Source: Pseudomonadota bacterium
GTDB lineage: Bacteria; Pseudomonadota; Alphaproteobacteria; Reyranellales; Reyranellaceae
NCBI GenBank assembly: GCA_018242505.1
Contig: JAFEBU010000073.1
Coordinates: 62,001 to 126,000, forward strand
Length of the DNA: 64,000 bases
Direction: 5' to 3'
The position numbers and the translations under genes are program-made. This document shows, piece after piece, positions 26,299 to 35,012 of the stretch (position 1 is its first letter; each line of letters begins with the position of its first letter). The notes beneath the pieces were generated by a model, which saw only the letters and a program-made list of their open reading frames with translations, was not told where the DNA came from and searched no databases.

Positions 26299-27411
26299 TT
26301 ACTTGACCGTCACGTACCTCTTGCCGTCCTTCCAGACGTAGATGTCGTAGACCGGGTTCTTGATATCGCCCTTCTGGTCGAAGGCGAGCGAGCCGACGGC
26401 GGAGTCCCAGGACTGCGACCGCAGCGCGGCGGCGACCGCAGCCGGATCGGTCGACTTCGCCTTGTTGGCGGCCTGCGCCCACACCTTCACGGCGGCGTAG
26501 CTGAAGAGCGTGTAGCCCTCGGGGTTATACTTGGCGTCGCGGAATTTCTTGACCAGGTCCGCATTCTTGGGATCGTTCTCGGCCTGCGGTGGGAAGGACA
26601 TCAGGACACCGTTCGTCGCCGCGCCGCCGAGCTGGTAGAACTCGGCCGTCTCGAGCGAATCGAAACCCATCATCTGGGTCGGCAGTCCCTGTTCCTTCGA
26701 CTGCTTGATGATCAGCGCCGCCGCCGTGTGGTAGCCACCCAGCACGATCATGTTGATCTTGTCACGCTTCATCTTGTTGATCAGCGCCGTGAAGTCCTTG
26801 TCGTTGTCATTGTAGGCTTCGTACATGACTTCGCGCAGACCGCCCTTGTTCAGGGTCTTCTTGGTCTCGTCGGCCACGCCCTTGCCGTAGGGGGACTTGT
26901 CCTCGAGGATCGCGACACGCGCGTCCCTGTGATATTTCAGGATGTAGTTTCCGACCGTCGATCCTTGCACGTCGTCGCGGCCGCAGGTGCGGAAGATCGT
27001 GGTGTTGCCCTTGGTGAACGCGTCGTCGGTGAGCTTGGGATTGGTCGATGCCGGCGAGATCTGCAGGATCTTGCCTTCATGGTAGATATCCGACGCAGGG
27101 ATCGATGAGCCGGAGCAGAAATGGCCGGCCACGAAGACGACCTTGTCCGACACCATCTGGTTGGCAACCGCCGTCGCCTGCTTGGGGTCGCAGGCATCGT
27201 CGCCGATGATCAGCTGCAGCTTCTGGCCGTTCACGCCGCCTGCCGCATTGATATCCTCCACCGCCATCTGGGCGCCGCGCTTCAATTGCTCGCCGAAGGC
27301 CGCATATTGGCCGGTCATCGGCCCCGCCGAGCCGATCTTGATCTGGGCGAACGCCGGCCCTGCCGCCAGGGCAAGGGCGGCGACTGCCAGCGCCCCGTAA
27401 ATCTTCCTCAT
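26299..27411 (-). CDS. Branched-chain amino acid-type ABC transporter, substrate-binding protein
   Basis: A 370-residue periplasmic binding protein (Peripla_BP_6/LivJ family). It has a signal peptide of about 22 residues ending AGPAFA, then QIKIGSAGPMTGQYAAFGEQ, AVEDINAAGGVNGQKLQL and the two-Cys loop IGDDACDPKQA/AGHFCSGSS that is usual in LivJ. ATG 27411 was chosen for the GGGAGG 6-7 bases upstream. It is the last gene of the livH-M-G-F operon; the ligand is probably an amino acid or amide but cannot be fixed. Confidence 0.93.
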   Translation of the reverse strand: MRKIYGALAVAALALAAGPAFAQIKIGSAGPMTGQYAAFGEQLKRGAQMAVEDINAAGGVNGQKLQLIIGDDACDPKQATAVANQMVSDKVVFVAGHFCSGSSIPASDIYHEGKILQISPASTNPKLTDDAFTKGNTTIFRTCGRDDVQGSTVGNYILKYHRDARVAILEDKSPYGKGVADETKKTLNKGGLREVMYEAYNDNDKDFTALINKMKRDKINMIVLGGYHTAAALIIKQSKEQGLPTQMMGFDSLETAEFYQLGGAATNGVLMSFPPQAENDPKNADLVKKFRDAKYNPEGYTLFSYAAVKVWAQAANKAKSTDPAAVAAALRSQSWDSAVGSLAFDQKGDIKNPVYDIYVWKDGKRYVTVK

Positions 27412-27460
27412 GCCAACCTCCCTCATTGCCCCCTCCACAGCGTGGAACGATGGGACGAGC

Positions 27461-27819
27461 TTAGTGCCGCTCCTCCCAGCCCAGCAAGCCTTTGCGCCGA
27501 TAGAGCCATGGATATTGCCGGATCATCTGACGTGTGCGTGTCAGCCGATAGCCGAAGGCGGCGATTGCGAGTTGCACAATCCAACCCAAAGCGAATCCAC
27601 CGACCGACCACAACTCGCCGCCCGCCAGGGCATAGTCGAAGAAGCGCAGTCCAGCCGAAAGAAGAGCGGTATAGAAGACAATGCGGTTCCAACGTCGCCA
27701 GGCAACGGCCACTGCATGCCCGGCGGCGAAGGAGGCCGGCCCGACAAGGACGGCATTGAACAAGATGACGTTGAACAACGTGTCGCCGAACCAGTCGAAG
27801 GAGAAGATGTCGACCGGGT

Positions 27820-27823
<4 letters not shown>
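27461..27823 (-). CDS. Small membrane protein in the liv operon (DUF6867-like)
   Basis: A 120-residue protein with about three hydrophobic segments (LFNVILFNAVLVGPASFAAG, IVFYTALLSAGLRFFDYAL, GGFALGWIVQLAIAAFGY) and a basic C-terminal tail (RQYPWLYRRKGLLGWEERH). It overlaps the livF stop by four bases and precedes the binding-protein gene, so it belongs to the operon. Proteins of this size and place are known from other alphaproteobacterial liv operons, I believe under the name DUF6867; their role is not known. It could be an accessory subunit of the permease. Confidence 0.75.
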
Positions 27824-28540
<717 letters not shown>

Positions 28541-28548
<8 letters not shown>

Positions 28549-29353
28549 CGTGGCTGCCTTCGCTCGTTCCGAGATAGGCGCGGATCACCGCCGGGTCGCG
28601 CCGCACATCCGCGGGTGGTCCCTCTGCGATCTTGCGACCATAGTCGAGCACCACGACATGGTCGGAGATCCTCATCACGACGCTCATGTCGTGCTCGATC
28701 AGAAGCACCCCGATCCCCTCGCGGTCGCGGATCGAGACAAGAAGCTGGTTGAGCGCCGCCGATTCGCGCGGATTGAGGCCGGCCGCCGGCTCGTCGAGGC
28801 AAAGCAGGCGTGGCTCGGTACACATCGCGCGTGCGATCTCGAGGCGCCGCTGCGCGCCATAAGGCAGTTCACCTGCTTCCCGGTCGGCATCGGCCACTAG
28901 GCCGATCCGCTCCAGCCAGGCCCGCGCCATCTCGATCGCGGCGGCTTCAGCCCGCTGGTATCGCTTCAGGCCCAGCATACCGAATACGCTCATGCCCGAG
29001 GCTCGCATCAGCTTGTTGTGCTGGGCGACCAGCAGGTTCTCGAGCACCGTCATGCCCGGAAACAGCCGGATGTTCTGGAAGGTGCGCGCCACCCTCGCCT
29101 GCTGGCCGATCTCGTGGCCCAGCATGCGCTCCAGGAGATACTCGCGATCGCCCCTGAGCGTGAGCCGGCCGACGGTCGGCTTGTAGAAACCCGTGATGCA
29201 ATTGAAGACCGTCGTCTTGCCCGCGCCGTTGGGGCCGATGATCGCCGTGATTTCGCGCGGCTGGGCGCTGAACGAAACGTCATCGATCGCCACCAGGCCG
29301 CCGAAGCGCATGGTCAGCCGTTCGACGTCGATGAGCGGCGAGGTCGCCGTCAT
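28541..29353 (-). CDS. livG: Branched-chain amino acid ABC transporter ATPase
   Basis: A 270-residue LivG-type ATPase: Walker A GPNGAGKTTVFNCITGF, the LivG-specific RTFQNIRLFPGMTVLENLLV (20 residues), a degenerate signature LPYGAQRRLEIARAM, and Walker B RLLCLDEPAAGLNP. ATG 29353 begins MTATSPLIDVERL and overlaps the livM stop by four bases; the longer open frame upstream lies inside livM in another frame. Confidence 0.95.
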
Positions 29354-30771
29354 CCTCCACCTCCGCCGGCTCTCGCATGGAGCCGCACCGAGGGTTCGCG
29401 ATGAGCAATCAGCCCGCGCGGACGGAAAACCATGATCAGCACCATGGCGAGCCCGAAGGCCAGCATGCGATAGGTCCCCAGATCGCGGAACCATTCGGGG
29501 AGCCCGATCAGCAGCACCGCCGCCAGGACCACGCCGATCTGGCTGCCCATGCCGCCCAGAACGACGATCGAGAGGATGATCGCCGATTCGATGAAGACGA
29601 AGCTCTCGGGGCTGACGAAGCGCTGCTTGGCCGCGAAGAACGACCCGGCGAACCCGGCGAACATGGCGCCGATGGCAAAGGCCGTGAGCTTGGTGTTGGT
29701 CGGGTTGATACCGAGCGCGCGGCAGGCGGTCTCGTCCTCGCGCAACGCTTCCCAGGCCCGCCCCACCGGCAAGCGGCGCAAGCGCAGGGCAAACAGGTTG
29801 GTGATCAGCGCCAGACCCAGGATGATATAGTAGAGAAAGACAAGCCGCTGCGTGCCGCTGAAGGGAACGCCCATCATCTGTGCGAAGGTCACGCCGCCAG
29901 GCGGCGCCTTTTCGGCGAACACGGCACCGAACAAGGTCGGCCCCGGGATGCTCCCGATGCCGGCCGGACCATTGGTGAGATCGACCCAGTTGATCAGCAC
30001 CAGCCGGATGATCTCACCGAACCCCAGGGTCACGATGGCGAGATAATCGCCGCGCAGGCGCAGCACGGGAAAGCCCAGCACGAGGCCGAAGGTGGCGGCA
30101 AAGGCGCCGGCCAGCGGCAACACGGCCCAGAATCCGAGCCCCCATTGCGTGCTGAGCAGCGCATAGGAATAGGCGCCGACGGCATAGAAGGCGACGTAGC
30201 CGAGATCCAGGAGGCCGGCGAGACCGACCACGATGTTGAGTCCCCAGCCCAGCATCACATAGGTGAGGATCAGCACGCCGAGATCCATCGTCTTCTGATC
30301 GCCCAGAGGCGTGACAGGCAAAATGACGGCGGCTGCCAGCAGGATCCACGCCAGCCACCGTACCCCGGCGACTCCGAACCTTCGTCCTTGCGGGAATCGC
30401 TTGGCCTGATCGATCGCCTGTTCGGCCGATGGCCAGAGCGTGCGCGCGATGATCAGCAGCCCGGCCAGGCCGACGAACCAATGCAGGAACGACGATGGGA
30501 GCCTGACCGGCGAGGCGCCGATCACGCCCAGGACCGTGCCGAGAACGAGAGCAGGCCAGCGCTGGCCGTCGGCCGCGAACGAGAGGCCGAGCCGGCCGAC
30601 GAAGATCGCGACAACGGCAACGGCCAGGTCGACGAACTGGTAGTCGAAGGCGAGGCCCTTGGTCGACCCCACATCGACCGTGCGGAAGCCGACGATGAAG
30701 AGGCCAAGTGCCGCGGCTACAAAGGCCGTGAGCGCCGCATCCTTCAAGAGCATGGGGAGACGCGGACCCAT
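29350..30771 (-). CDS. livM: Branched-chain amino acid ABC transporter permease (LivM)
   Basis: A 473-residue permease, longer than the usual 300-430. Extra hydrophobic segments occur in the first 130 residues (AALTAFVAAALGLFIVGFRT and others). The LivM core (about 150-460) contains YVMLGWGLNIVVGLAGLLDL (20 residues), GFPVLRLRGDYLAIVTLGFG and the cytoplasmic coupling loop with GRAWEALREDETACRALGIN. It is coupled to livG (4-bp overlap) and follows livH after 4 bases. Confidence 0.94.
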   Translation of the reverse strand: MGPRLPMLLKDAALTAFVAAALGLFIVGFRTVDVGSTKGLAFDYQFVDLAVAVVAIFVGRLGLSFAADGQRWPALVLGTVLGVIGASPVRLPSSFLHWFVGLAGLLIIARTLWPSAEQAIDQAKRFPQGRRFGVAGVRWLAWILLAAAVILPVTPLGDQKTMDLGVLILTYVMLGWGLNIVVGLAGLLDLGYVAFYAVGAYSYALLSTQWGLGFWAVLPLAGAFAATFGLVLGFPVLRLRGDYLAIVTLGFGEIIRLVLINWVDLTNGPAGIGSIPGPTLFGAVFAEKAPPGGVTFAQMMGVPFSGTQRLVFLYYIILGLALITNLFALRLRRLPVGRAWEALREDETACRALGINPTNTKLTAFAIGAMFAGFAGSFFAAKQRFVSPESFVFIESAIILSIVVLGGMGSQIGVVLAAVLLIGLPEWFRDLGTYRMLAFGLAMVLIMVFRPRGLIAHREPSVRLHARAGGGGG

Positions 30772-30775
30772 CGAT

Positions 30776-31690
30776 TCAGACCTTCTCGATCTCCGGCTTG
30801 CCGAGCAGCCCGCTCGGACGGAAGATCAGGACCAGCACAAGGATGCCGAAAACGGCCACGTCCTTGTACTCGCTCGAGAAGTAGCCGGCCCAGAAGACCT
30901 CGATCAGGCCGATCAGCAGGCCGCCCAGCATCGCACCCGGCATCGAGCCGATGCCGCCCAGAACGGCCGCCGTGAAGGCCTTGATGCCGGCCAGGAAACC
31001 GATGAAGAAATCGATCACGCCGTAGTACATCAGGAACAGCATGCCGGCCACGGCAGCCAGCGCTGCGCCCACGACGAAGGTGAGCGAAATGGTGCGGTCG
31101 ACATTAACGCCGAGCAGCGCCGCCATCTTCATGTCCTGCTCACAGGCCCGTTGCTGGCGCCCTAGCTGCGTGCGCGCGATCACCCAGGTGAAACTGGCCA
31201 TCAGCACGATCGTCACGACCACGATGATGATCTGCAGCCAGGTCACGCGGACGTCGAAGCCATCGGCACTGAAGAGATTGTAGCCGCCCGACACGATCTG
31301 CCCGCCCGGCTTGGGACGCGCGCCTTGCGTGAGCTGGACGTAGTTCTGCAGCGTGACCGACATGCCGATGGCGGAGATCAGCGGCGCCAGCCGGAACGAG
31401 CCGCGCAACGGCCGATAGGCCACGCGCTCGATCGCCCAGCCGTAAACCGCGGTGAAGGCCATTGCCACCAGGAGCACGAGCAGAATTGCAACCGGCGCCG
31501 AACCGATGCCAAGCAGCCCGCAGATGATGAACCCGATCAGGGAAATGAAGGCGCCGATCATGAAAATCTCGCCATGGGCGAAATTGATCATGCCGATGAT
31601 GCCGTAGACCATCGTGTAGCCGATGGCGATGAGGCCGTAGACAGCGCCGAGCGTGATGGCGTTGATGAGTTGCTGCGAAAAATACGCCAT
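30776..31690 (-). CDS. livH: Branched-chain amino acid ABC transporter permease (LivH)
   Basis: A 304-residue permease starting the operon. Signatures are QQLINAITLGAVYGLIAIGY, MVYGIIGMINFAHGEIFMIG and the coupling loop with RTQLGRQQRACEQDMKMAAL, followed by GGIGSMPGAMLGGLLIGLIE. The first gene of livH-M-G-F-(small protein)-binding protein. About 90 bases separate it from the divergent enoyl-CoA hydratase; that gap must hold both promoters. Confidence 0.95.
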   Translation of the reverse strand: MAYFSQQLINAITLGAVYGLIAIGYTMVYGIIGMINFAHGEIFMIGAFISLIGFIICGLLGIGSAPVAILLVLLVAMAFTAVYGWAIERVAYRPLRGSFRLAPLISAIGMSVTLQNYVQLTQGARPKPGGQIVSGGYNLFSADGFDVRVTWLQIIIVVVTIVLMASFTWVIARTQLGRQQRACEQDMKMAALLGVNVDRTISLTFVVGAALAAVAGMLFLMYYGVIDFFIGFLAGIKAFTAAVLGGIGSMPGAMLGGLLIGLIEVFWAGYFSSEYKDVAVFGILVLVLIFRPSGLLGKPEIEKV

Positions 31691-31779
31691 CCGCTTGCCG
31701 TCCCCCTCCTCTGCGCTCTACGACGCCTTGAGTGCCAAATACCAGTGTAACGCGGAGAATACCCACAGGGAGGATGAAA

Positions 31780-32556
31780 ATGGACGATCTCACGATGGTC
31801 CGTGTGCAAATCGCAGACCACATCGCCCTGGTGACCATGGATAATCCCCCGGTCAACGCCCAGAATGCCACGTTCCAGGACGAGATCATCCGCGTCTTCG
31901 ACCGGCTGTCCGACATGGATGAGGTTCGTGTCGCCGTGCTCACAGGCAAGGGCAAATGCTTCTGCGCCGGCATCGACATCAAGGCGCGCGCCGGCCAGCA
32001 GCGCGGCCCGGGTGACGCCTGGCGTGGCATGCGCCAGGCCCGCGAATGCTTCCATGCGATCCTCGAATGCCGCAAGCCGGTCGTCGCCGCCATCAATGGA
32101 CCGGCGCTGGGGGCGGGCCTTGCGGTCGCGGCCTCCTGCGACATTCTGCTTGCTGGCGAAAGCGCCTCCCTCGGCCTGCCGGAGATCGATGTCGGCCTGA
32201 TGGGCGGCGGCCGACACGCCATGCGGCTGTTCGGCCATTCGCGCACCCGGCGCATGATGCTGACGGGATATCGCGTCTCGGGCGCGGAGATGTATCGACT
32301 TGGCGTGGTCGAGGCTTGCGTGCCGGATGGCGAACTGATGGGTGCCGCCATGACCCTCGCTCGCGGAATTGCGGCGAAGAGTCCGGTCGCGAGCGTCATC
32401 GCCAAGCATGCGCTCAACACGATCGAGGAAATGACCCTGCGTGACGGCTACCGCTTCGAACAGAACATGACGGTGATGCTGCAGAATACCGACGATTCGA
32501 AGGAGGCCATGCGCGCTTTCATCGAGAAGCGAGACCCGGTGTTCAAGGGCCGCTGA
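31780..32556 (+). CDS. Enoyl-CoA hydratase/isomerase family protein
   Basis: A 258-residue crotonase-fold protein. The oxyanion hole segments are KCFCAGIDIKA and NGPALGAGLAVAASCD; LGLPEIDVGLMGGGRHAMRL (20 residues) carries one of the acidic residues (Glu in PEID). GGGAGG at 31768-31773 favours ATG 31780 over ATG 31774. The substrate is unknown. It is the first of five codirectional genes leading into the selenoprotein; the next start is 18 bases away, so co-transcription is likely. Confidence 0.88.
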   Translation: MDDLTMVRVQIADHIALVTMDNPPVNAQNATFQDEIIRVFDRLSDMDEVRVAVLTGKGKCFCAGIDIKARAGQQRGPGDAWRGMRQARECFHAILECRKPVVAAINGPALGAGLAVAASCDILLAGESASLGLPEIDVGLMGGGRHAMRLFGHSRTRRMMLTGYRVSGAEMYRLGVVEACVPDGELMGAAMTLARGIAAKSPVASVIAKHALNTIEEMTLRDGYRFEQNMTVMLQNTDDSKEAMRAFIEKRDPVFKGR

Positions 32557-32574
32557 ATGTTATAGTCCGGTCCA

Positions 32575-33447
32575 ATGACCGACTCGACCCACGACCTGAT
32601 CGTCATCGGGGCCGGCCCCGCCGGCCTTTCCGCCGCCACCGAAGCAGCCCGCGCGGGGCTTGCAACGCTTTGTCTCGACAAGCTCGCCCCCGGCGGCCAG
32701 CTCATGAATCTCGGTGAATTGGAGGACGTCGAGGAGCCCTGGACCGGGCCGGACATGGCGGCACGCCTGACCGACGATGCGATCGTCGCCGGCGTTGAAC
32801 TGGGTTTCGGCGAGGTCACGGCCCTGGCGGGCCCCGGTCCGTGGACGGTCGAGACGTCCGAAGGCGAACGCCATACGGCTCGCGCCGTCGTGATCGCGAC
32901 TGGCCTCAACAAGGGCAAGCTCGGCGTGCCGAACGAGCCGGACTATGAGGGGCGAGGTCTTTCCCATTGTGCCCATTGCGACGGCCCGCTCTATGCCGGC
33001 CTGACGGTGGTGGTCGCCGGGGTCGAGGGCTGGGCACGGCACGAGGCCCAGGAACTGGCGGACCTTGCCGGCAAGCTCACCATTGTAGATGCGAGCGATG
33101 CTGCCGGTCTGCCCGACGTTCCTCGCATCGCAGGTCGGATCGTGGCGCTCGAAGGCCAAGACGGCTTGCAATCCGTGACCGTCGAAAGCGACGGCGGACG
33201 CCAAGTCCTGCCGGCAAACGCCGTGTTCGTCTATGTTGACCAGTCTCCCGCTGCGGAATTCGTGCCGGATTCCCTTGCACGGGACGCTGCCGGGCATATC
33301 GTGATCGATACGGAAGGCAGGACCTCGGTCACGACAGCTTTCGCCGCGGGAGATGTGCGCGCTGGTGCGCGTCGCTCGTTGGCCGACGCAATCGCCGACG
33401 GACAGCGCGCCGCCCAGGCCGTTGTGGCCCTCCTGCGGAAGAATTGA
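32575..33447 (+). CDS. Thioredoxin reductase-like flavoprotein lacking an NADPH motif
   Basis: A 290-residue protein with the TrxB fold. The FAD motif is IVIGAGPAGLSAA (9-21), the redox CxxC is Cys132-Cys135 (HCAHCDG), and the C-terminal FAD segment is FAAGDVRAGARRSLADAIAD. The NADPH-binding half is altered. At 144-153, where TrxB has 'V.GGG.SA.E', it reads VVVAGVEGWA, and the 'HRR...R' segment for the 2'-phosphate is missing. Electrons may therefore come from another donor, as in ferredoxin- or flavin-linked thioredoxin reductases. It ends 12 bases before the selenoprotein gene and is a natural candidate for its reducing partner (inference). Confidence 0.85.
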   Translation: MTDSTHDLIVIGAGPAGLSAATEAARAGLATLCLDKLAPGGQLMNLGELEDVEEPWTGPDMAARLTDDAIVAGVELGFGEVTALAGPGPWTVETSEGERHTARAVVIATGLNKGKLGVPNEPDYEGRGLSHCAHCDGPLYAGLTVVVAGVEGWARHEAQELADLAGKLTIVDASDAAGLPDVPRIAGRIVALEGQDGLQSVTVESDGGRQVLPANAVFVYVDQSPAAEFVPDSLARDAAGHIVIDTEGRTSVTTAFAAGDVRAGARRSLADAIADGQRAAQAVVALLRKN

Positions 33448-33459
33448 GAGGAACCCTCG

Positions 33460-33978
33460 ATGCGTATTTACAACCCCACCTTTGGCCTCGCTGCCGCCGG
33501 CGGCGAGTCGATGGCCCTGAAGCCGGTCAACTGGAAGAGCGATGCGATCGCCCTGTTCTCCAACTCCAAGCCGAATGCGCGGGAGTTGCTCGACGGCATC
33601 CGTTCCAAGCTCGGCGCCTTCCGGCCGACGGAGAATATCAACTTCGTCGCCAAGAACAGCGCCAGCCAACCCGCCCCGAAGGATCTGATCGAGGAGGTCG
33701 CCGCCAAGTACCGCGGCGCCCTTCTCGCCATAGCGGATTGAGGAAGCTGCTCATCGTGGAGTTTCCACGACAGCATTGAACTCCAGAAGCGCGGCGTCAC
33801 GGCCTACGTGATTGCCACCGAGACATTCCGGCCGCTGGTGCTGGCCCAGGCCAAGGCGCGCAAGGTCGAGCCGCGGCTGATCGTGGTGAAGCATCCGATC
33901 GGCGGGCTGAACGCCCAGGAGCTGGCGGAGCGCATCGAGACCGCAACCAAGGGACTGACCGAGGCCACCGGCACATGA
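33460..33978 (+). CDS. UGSC-type selenoprotein (TGA at 33739 read as selenocysteine)
   Basis: A 172-residue protein if TGA at 33739-33741 is decoded as Sec94. Reading through gives U-GSCSSWSFHDSIELQKRG, then VTAYVIATETF and VVKHPIGGLNAQELAER, in the same frame with natural composition, ending at TGA 33976 with a 4-bp overlap (ATGA) into the next gene. The part before Sec (PAPKDLIEEVAAKYRGALL) matches what I recall of the UGSC (seleno)protein family. A SECIS-like hairpin lies just after the TGA. From memory, the Sec region also resembles the C-terminus of glycine reductase subunit GrdB (UxxC, then a helix, then a 'HP.G' loop). AGAGGA precedes ATG 33460. The catalytic role is unknown; decoding needs selA, selB and selC, which are not in this window. 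Confidence 0.88.
33748..33775 (+). promoter_or_regulatory. Bacterial SECIS-like stem-loop
   Basis: Directly after the in-frame TGA the RNA can fold as lower stem TGCT/AGCA (33748-33751 with 33772-33775), internal loop CAT/AC, and upper stem CGTGGA/TCCACG (33755-33760 with 33764-33769) with apical loop GUU. The loop G is 20 bases after the TGA. The G-U at the tip and the distance fit the bacterial SECIS bound by SelB. Confidence 0.8.
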
Positions 33979-35012
33979 AGGATATCGCCGAACAGGAGGT
34001 CATCGATATCGGTGACCTCGACATCGACGGCTTCAACGCCTTTGCGCTCGAACAGGGCTGGAGCGATGGCATGCCGCTCTATCCGCCGACCGAGGCGAAG
34101 GTCGCACAGTTCGTCGACACCGTGCGGGGCGACAACCGTCCCTTCGCACCCGTTCCGCCGCGCCAGGTCGTACCGACGTTGCAGGCACTGGCTGCCAATG
34201 CGGTGATGGCCGGCTGCAAGCCGGAATACTTCCCGGTCGTGACGGCGGCGCTGCGCGGCCTGCTCGATCCCGACTACAATCTGCACGGCACGCTCGCCAC
34301 GACCCATTCCTGCGCGCCGATGGTCATGGTGAGCGGCCCCGCCCGCAAGGAACTCGCGATCAACTGCGGCTCCAACTGCTTCGGTCAGGGTTGGCAGGCC
34401 AATGCCACGATCGGCCGCGCCGTCGGCCTCATCCTGCTCAATGTCGCAGGCGCCAAGCCCGGCGAGATGGATCGATCGACCCAGGGCAACCCCGCCAAGT
34501 ACACCTTCTGCTTCGGCGAGAACGAGGAGGAGAATCCCTGGACGCCCTACCACGTGCGCCGCGGCTTCGCGCCGACGGACAGCGTGGTGACCGTCATGTC
34601 GGGCGAAGGTCCGCATAATCTCAACGACCACGGCAGCACGACAGGCGATGGACTCCTGACCACCTTCGCCGGCTCGATGGCGACACCGGGGGCCAATACG
34701 ATCTATGGCAAGGGTCCCTGCGTCGTGATCATCGGCCCCGAGCACGCCGCGACGCTGGCGCGCGACGGCTACACGATCGAGAGCATCCAGGAAGAGCTCT
34801 TCAAGCGCTCGCGCGTGCATGCCTCGCGGATCTCGAAGGAGAACCAGGAGACCTATGTCAGCACCGGCCATATGCCGGATGGCGACTGGTTCGCGATCGC
34901 GCGTTCGCCGCAGGACATCCACATCACGGTTGCCGGCGGCCCGGGCAAGCACTCCGCCTTCATTCCGTCGTTCGGCGGCACCACCGTCGCCTCGGTGCGT
35001 ATCGCTCGATGA
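33975..35012 (+). CDS. Unknown protein A of the selenoprotein operon (paralogue of the next gene)
   Basis: A 345-residue protein, not recognised as a named enzyme. The ATG lies in the ATGA overlap with the selenoprotein stop, so it is translationally coupled. Conserved-looking segments are SDGMPLYPPT (30-39), VMAGCKPEYFPVV (Cys81), ATTHSCAP (Cys113), INCGSNCFGQG (Cys131, Cys135), NATIGRAVGLILLNVAGA and NPAKYTFCFGE (Cys179). No signal peptide or membrane segment is seen. It shares these motifs, and four of the Cys positions, with the downstream gene product, so the two probably form a heteromeric complex, perhaps with the selenoprotein (inference). Confidence 0.85.
   Translation: MKDIAEQEVIDIGDLDIDGFNAFALEQGWSDGMPLYPPTEAKVAQFVDTVRGDNRPFAPVPPRQVVPTLQALAANAVMAGCKPEYFPVVTAALRGLLDPDYNLHGTLATTHSCAPMVMVSGPARKELAINCGSNCFGQGWQANATIGRAVGLILLNVAGAKPGEMDRSTQGNPAKYTFCFGENEEENPWTPYHVRRGFAPTDSVVTVMSGEGPHNLNDHGSTTGDGLLTTFAGSMATPGANTIYGKGPCVVIIGPEHAATLARDGYTIESIQEELFKRSRVHASRISKENQETYVSTGHMPDGDWFAIARSPQDIHITVAGGPGKHSAFIPSFGGTTVASVRIAR

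Noticed and set aside
33739..33741. TGA as an ordinary stop or a nonsense mutation in a decayed gene
   Set aside because: The frame continues for 78 codons with family-like sequence, a SECIS-type hairpin is in place, and the real stop is coupled to the next gene. A decayed gene would not keep these together.
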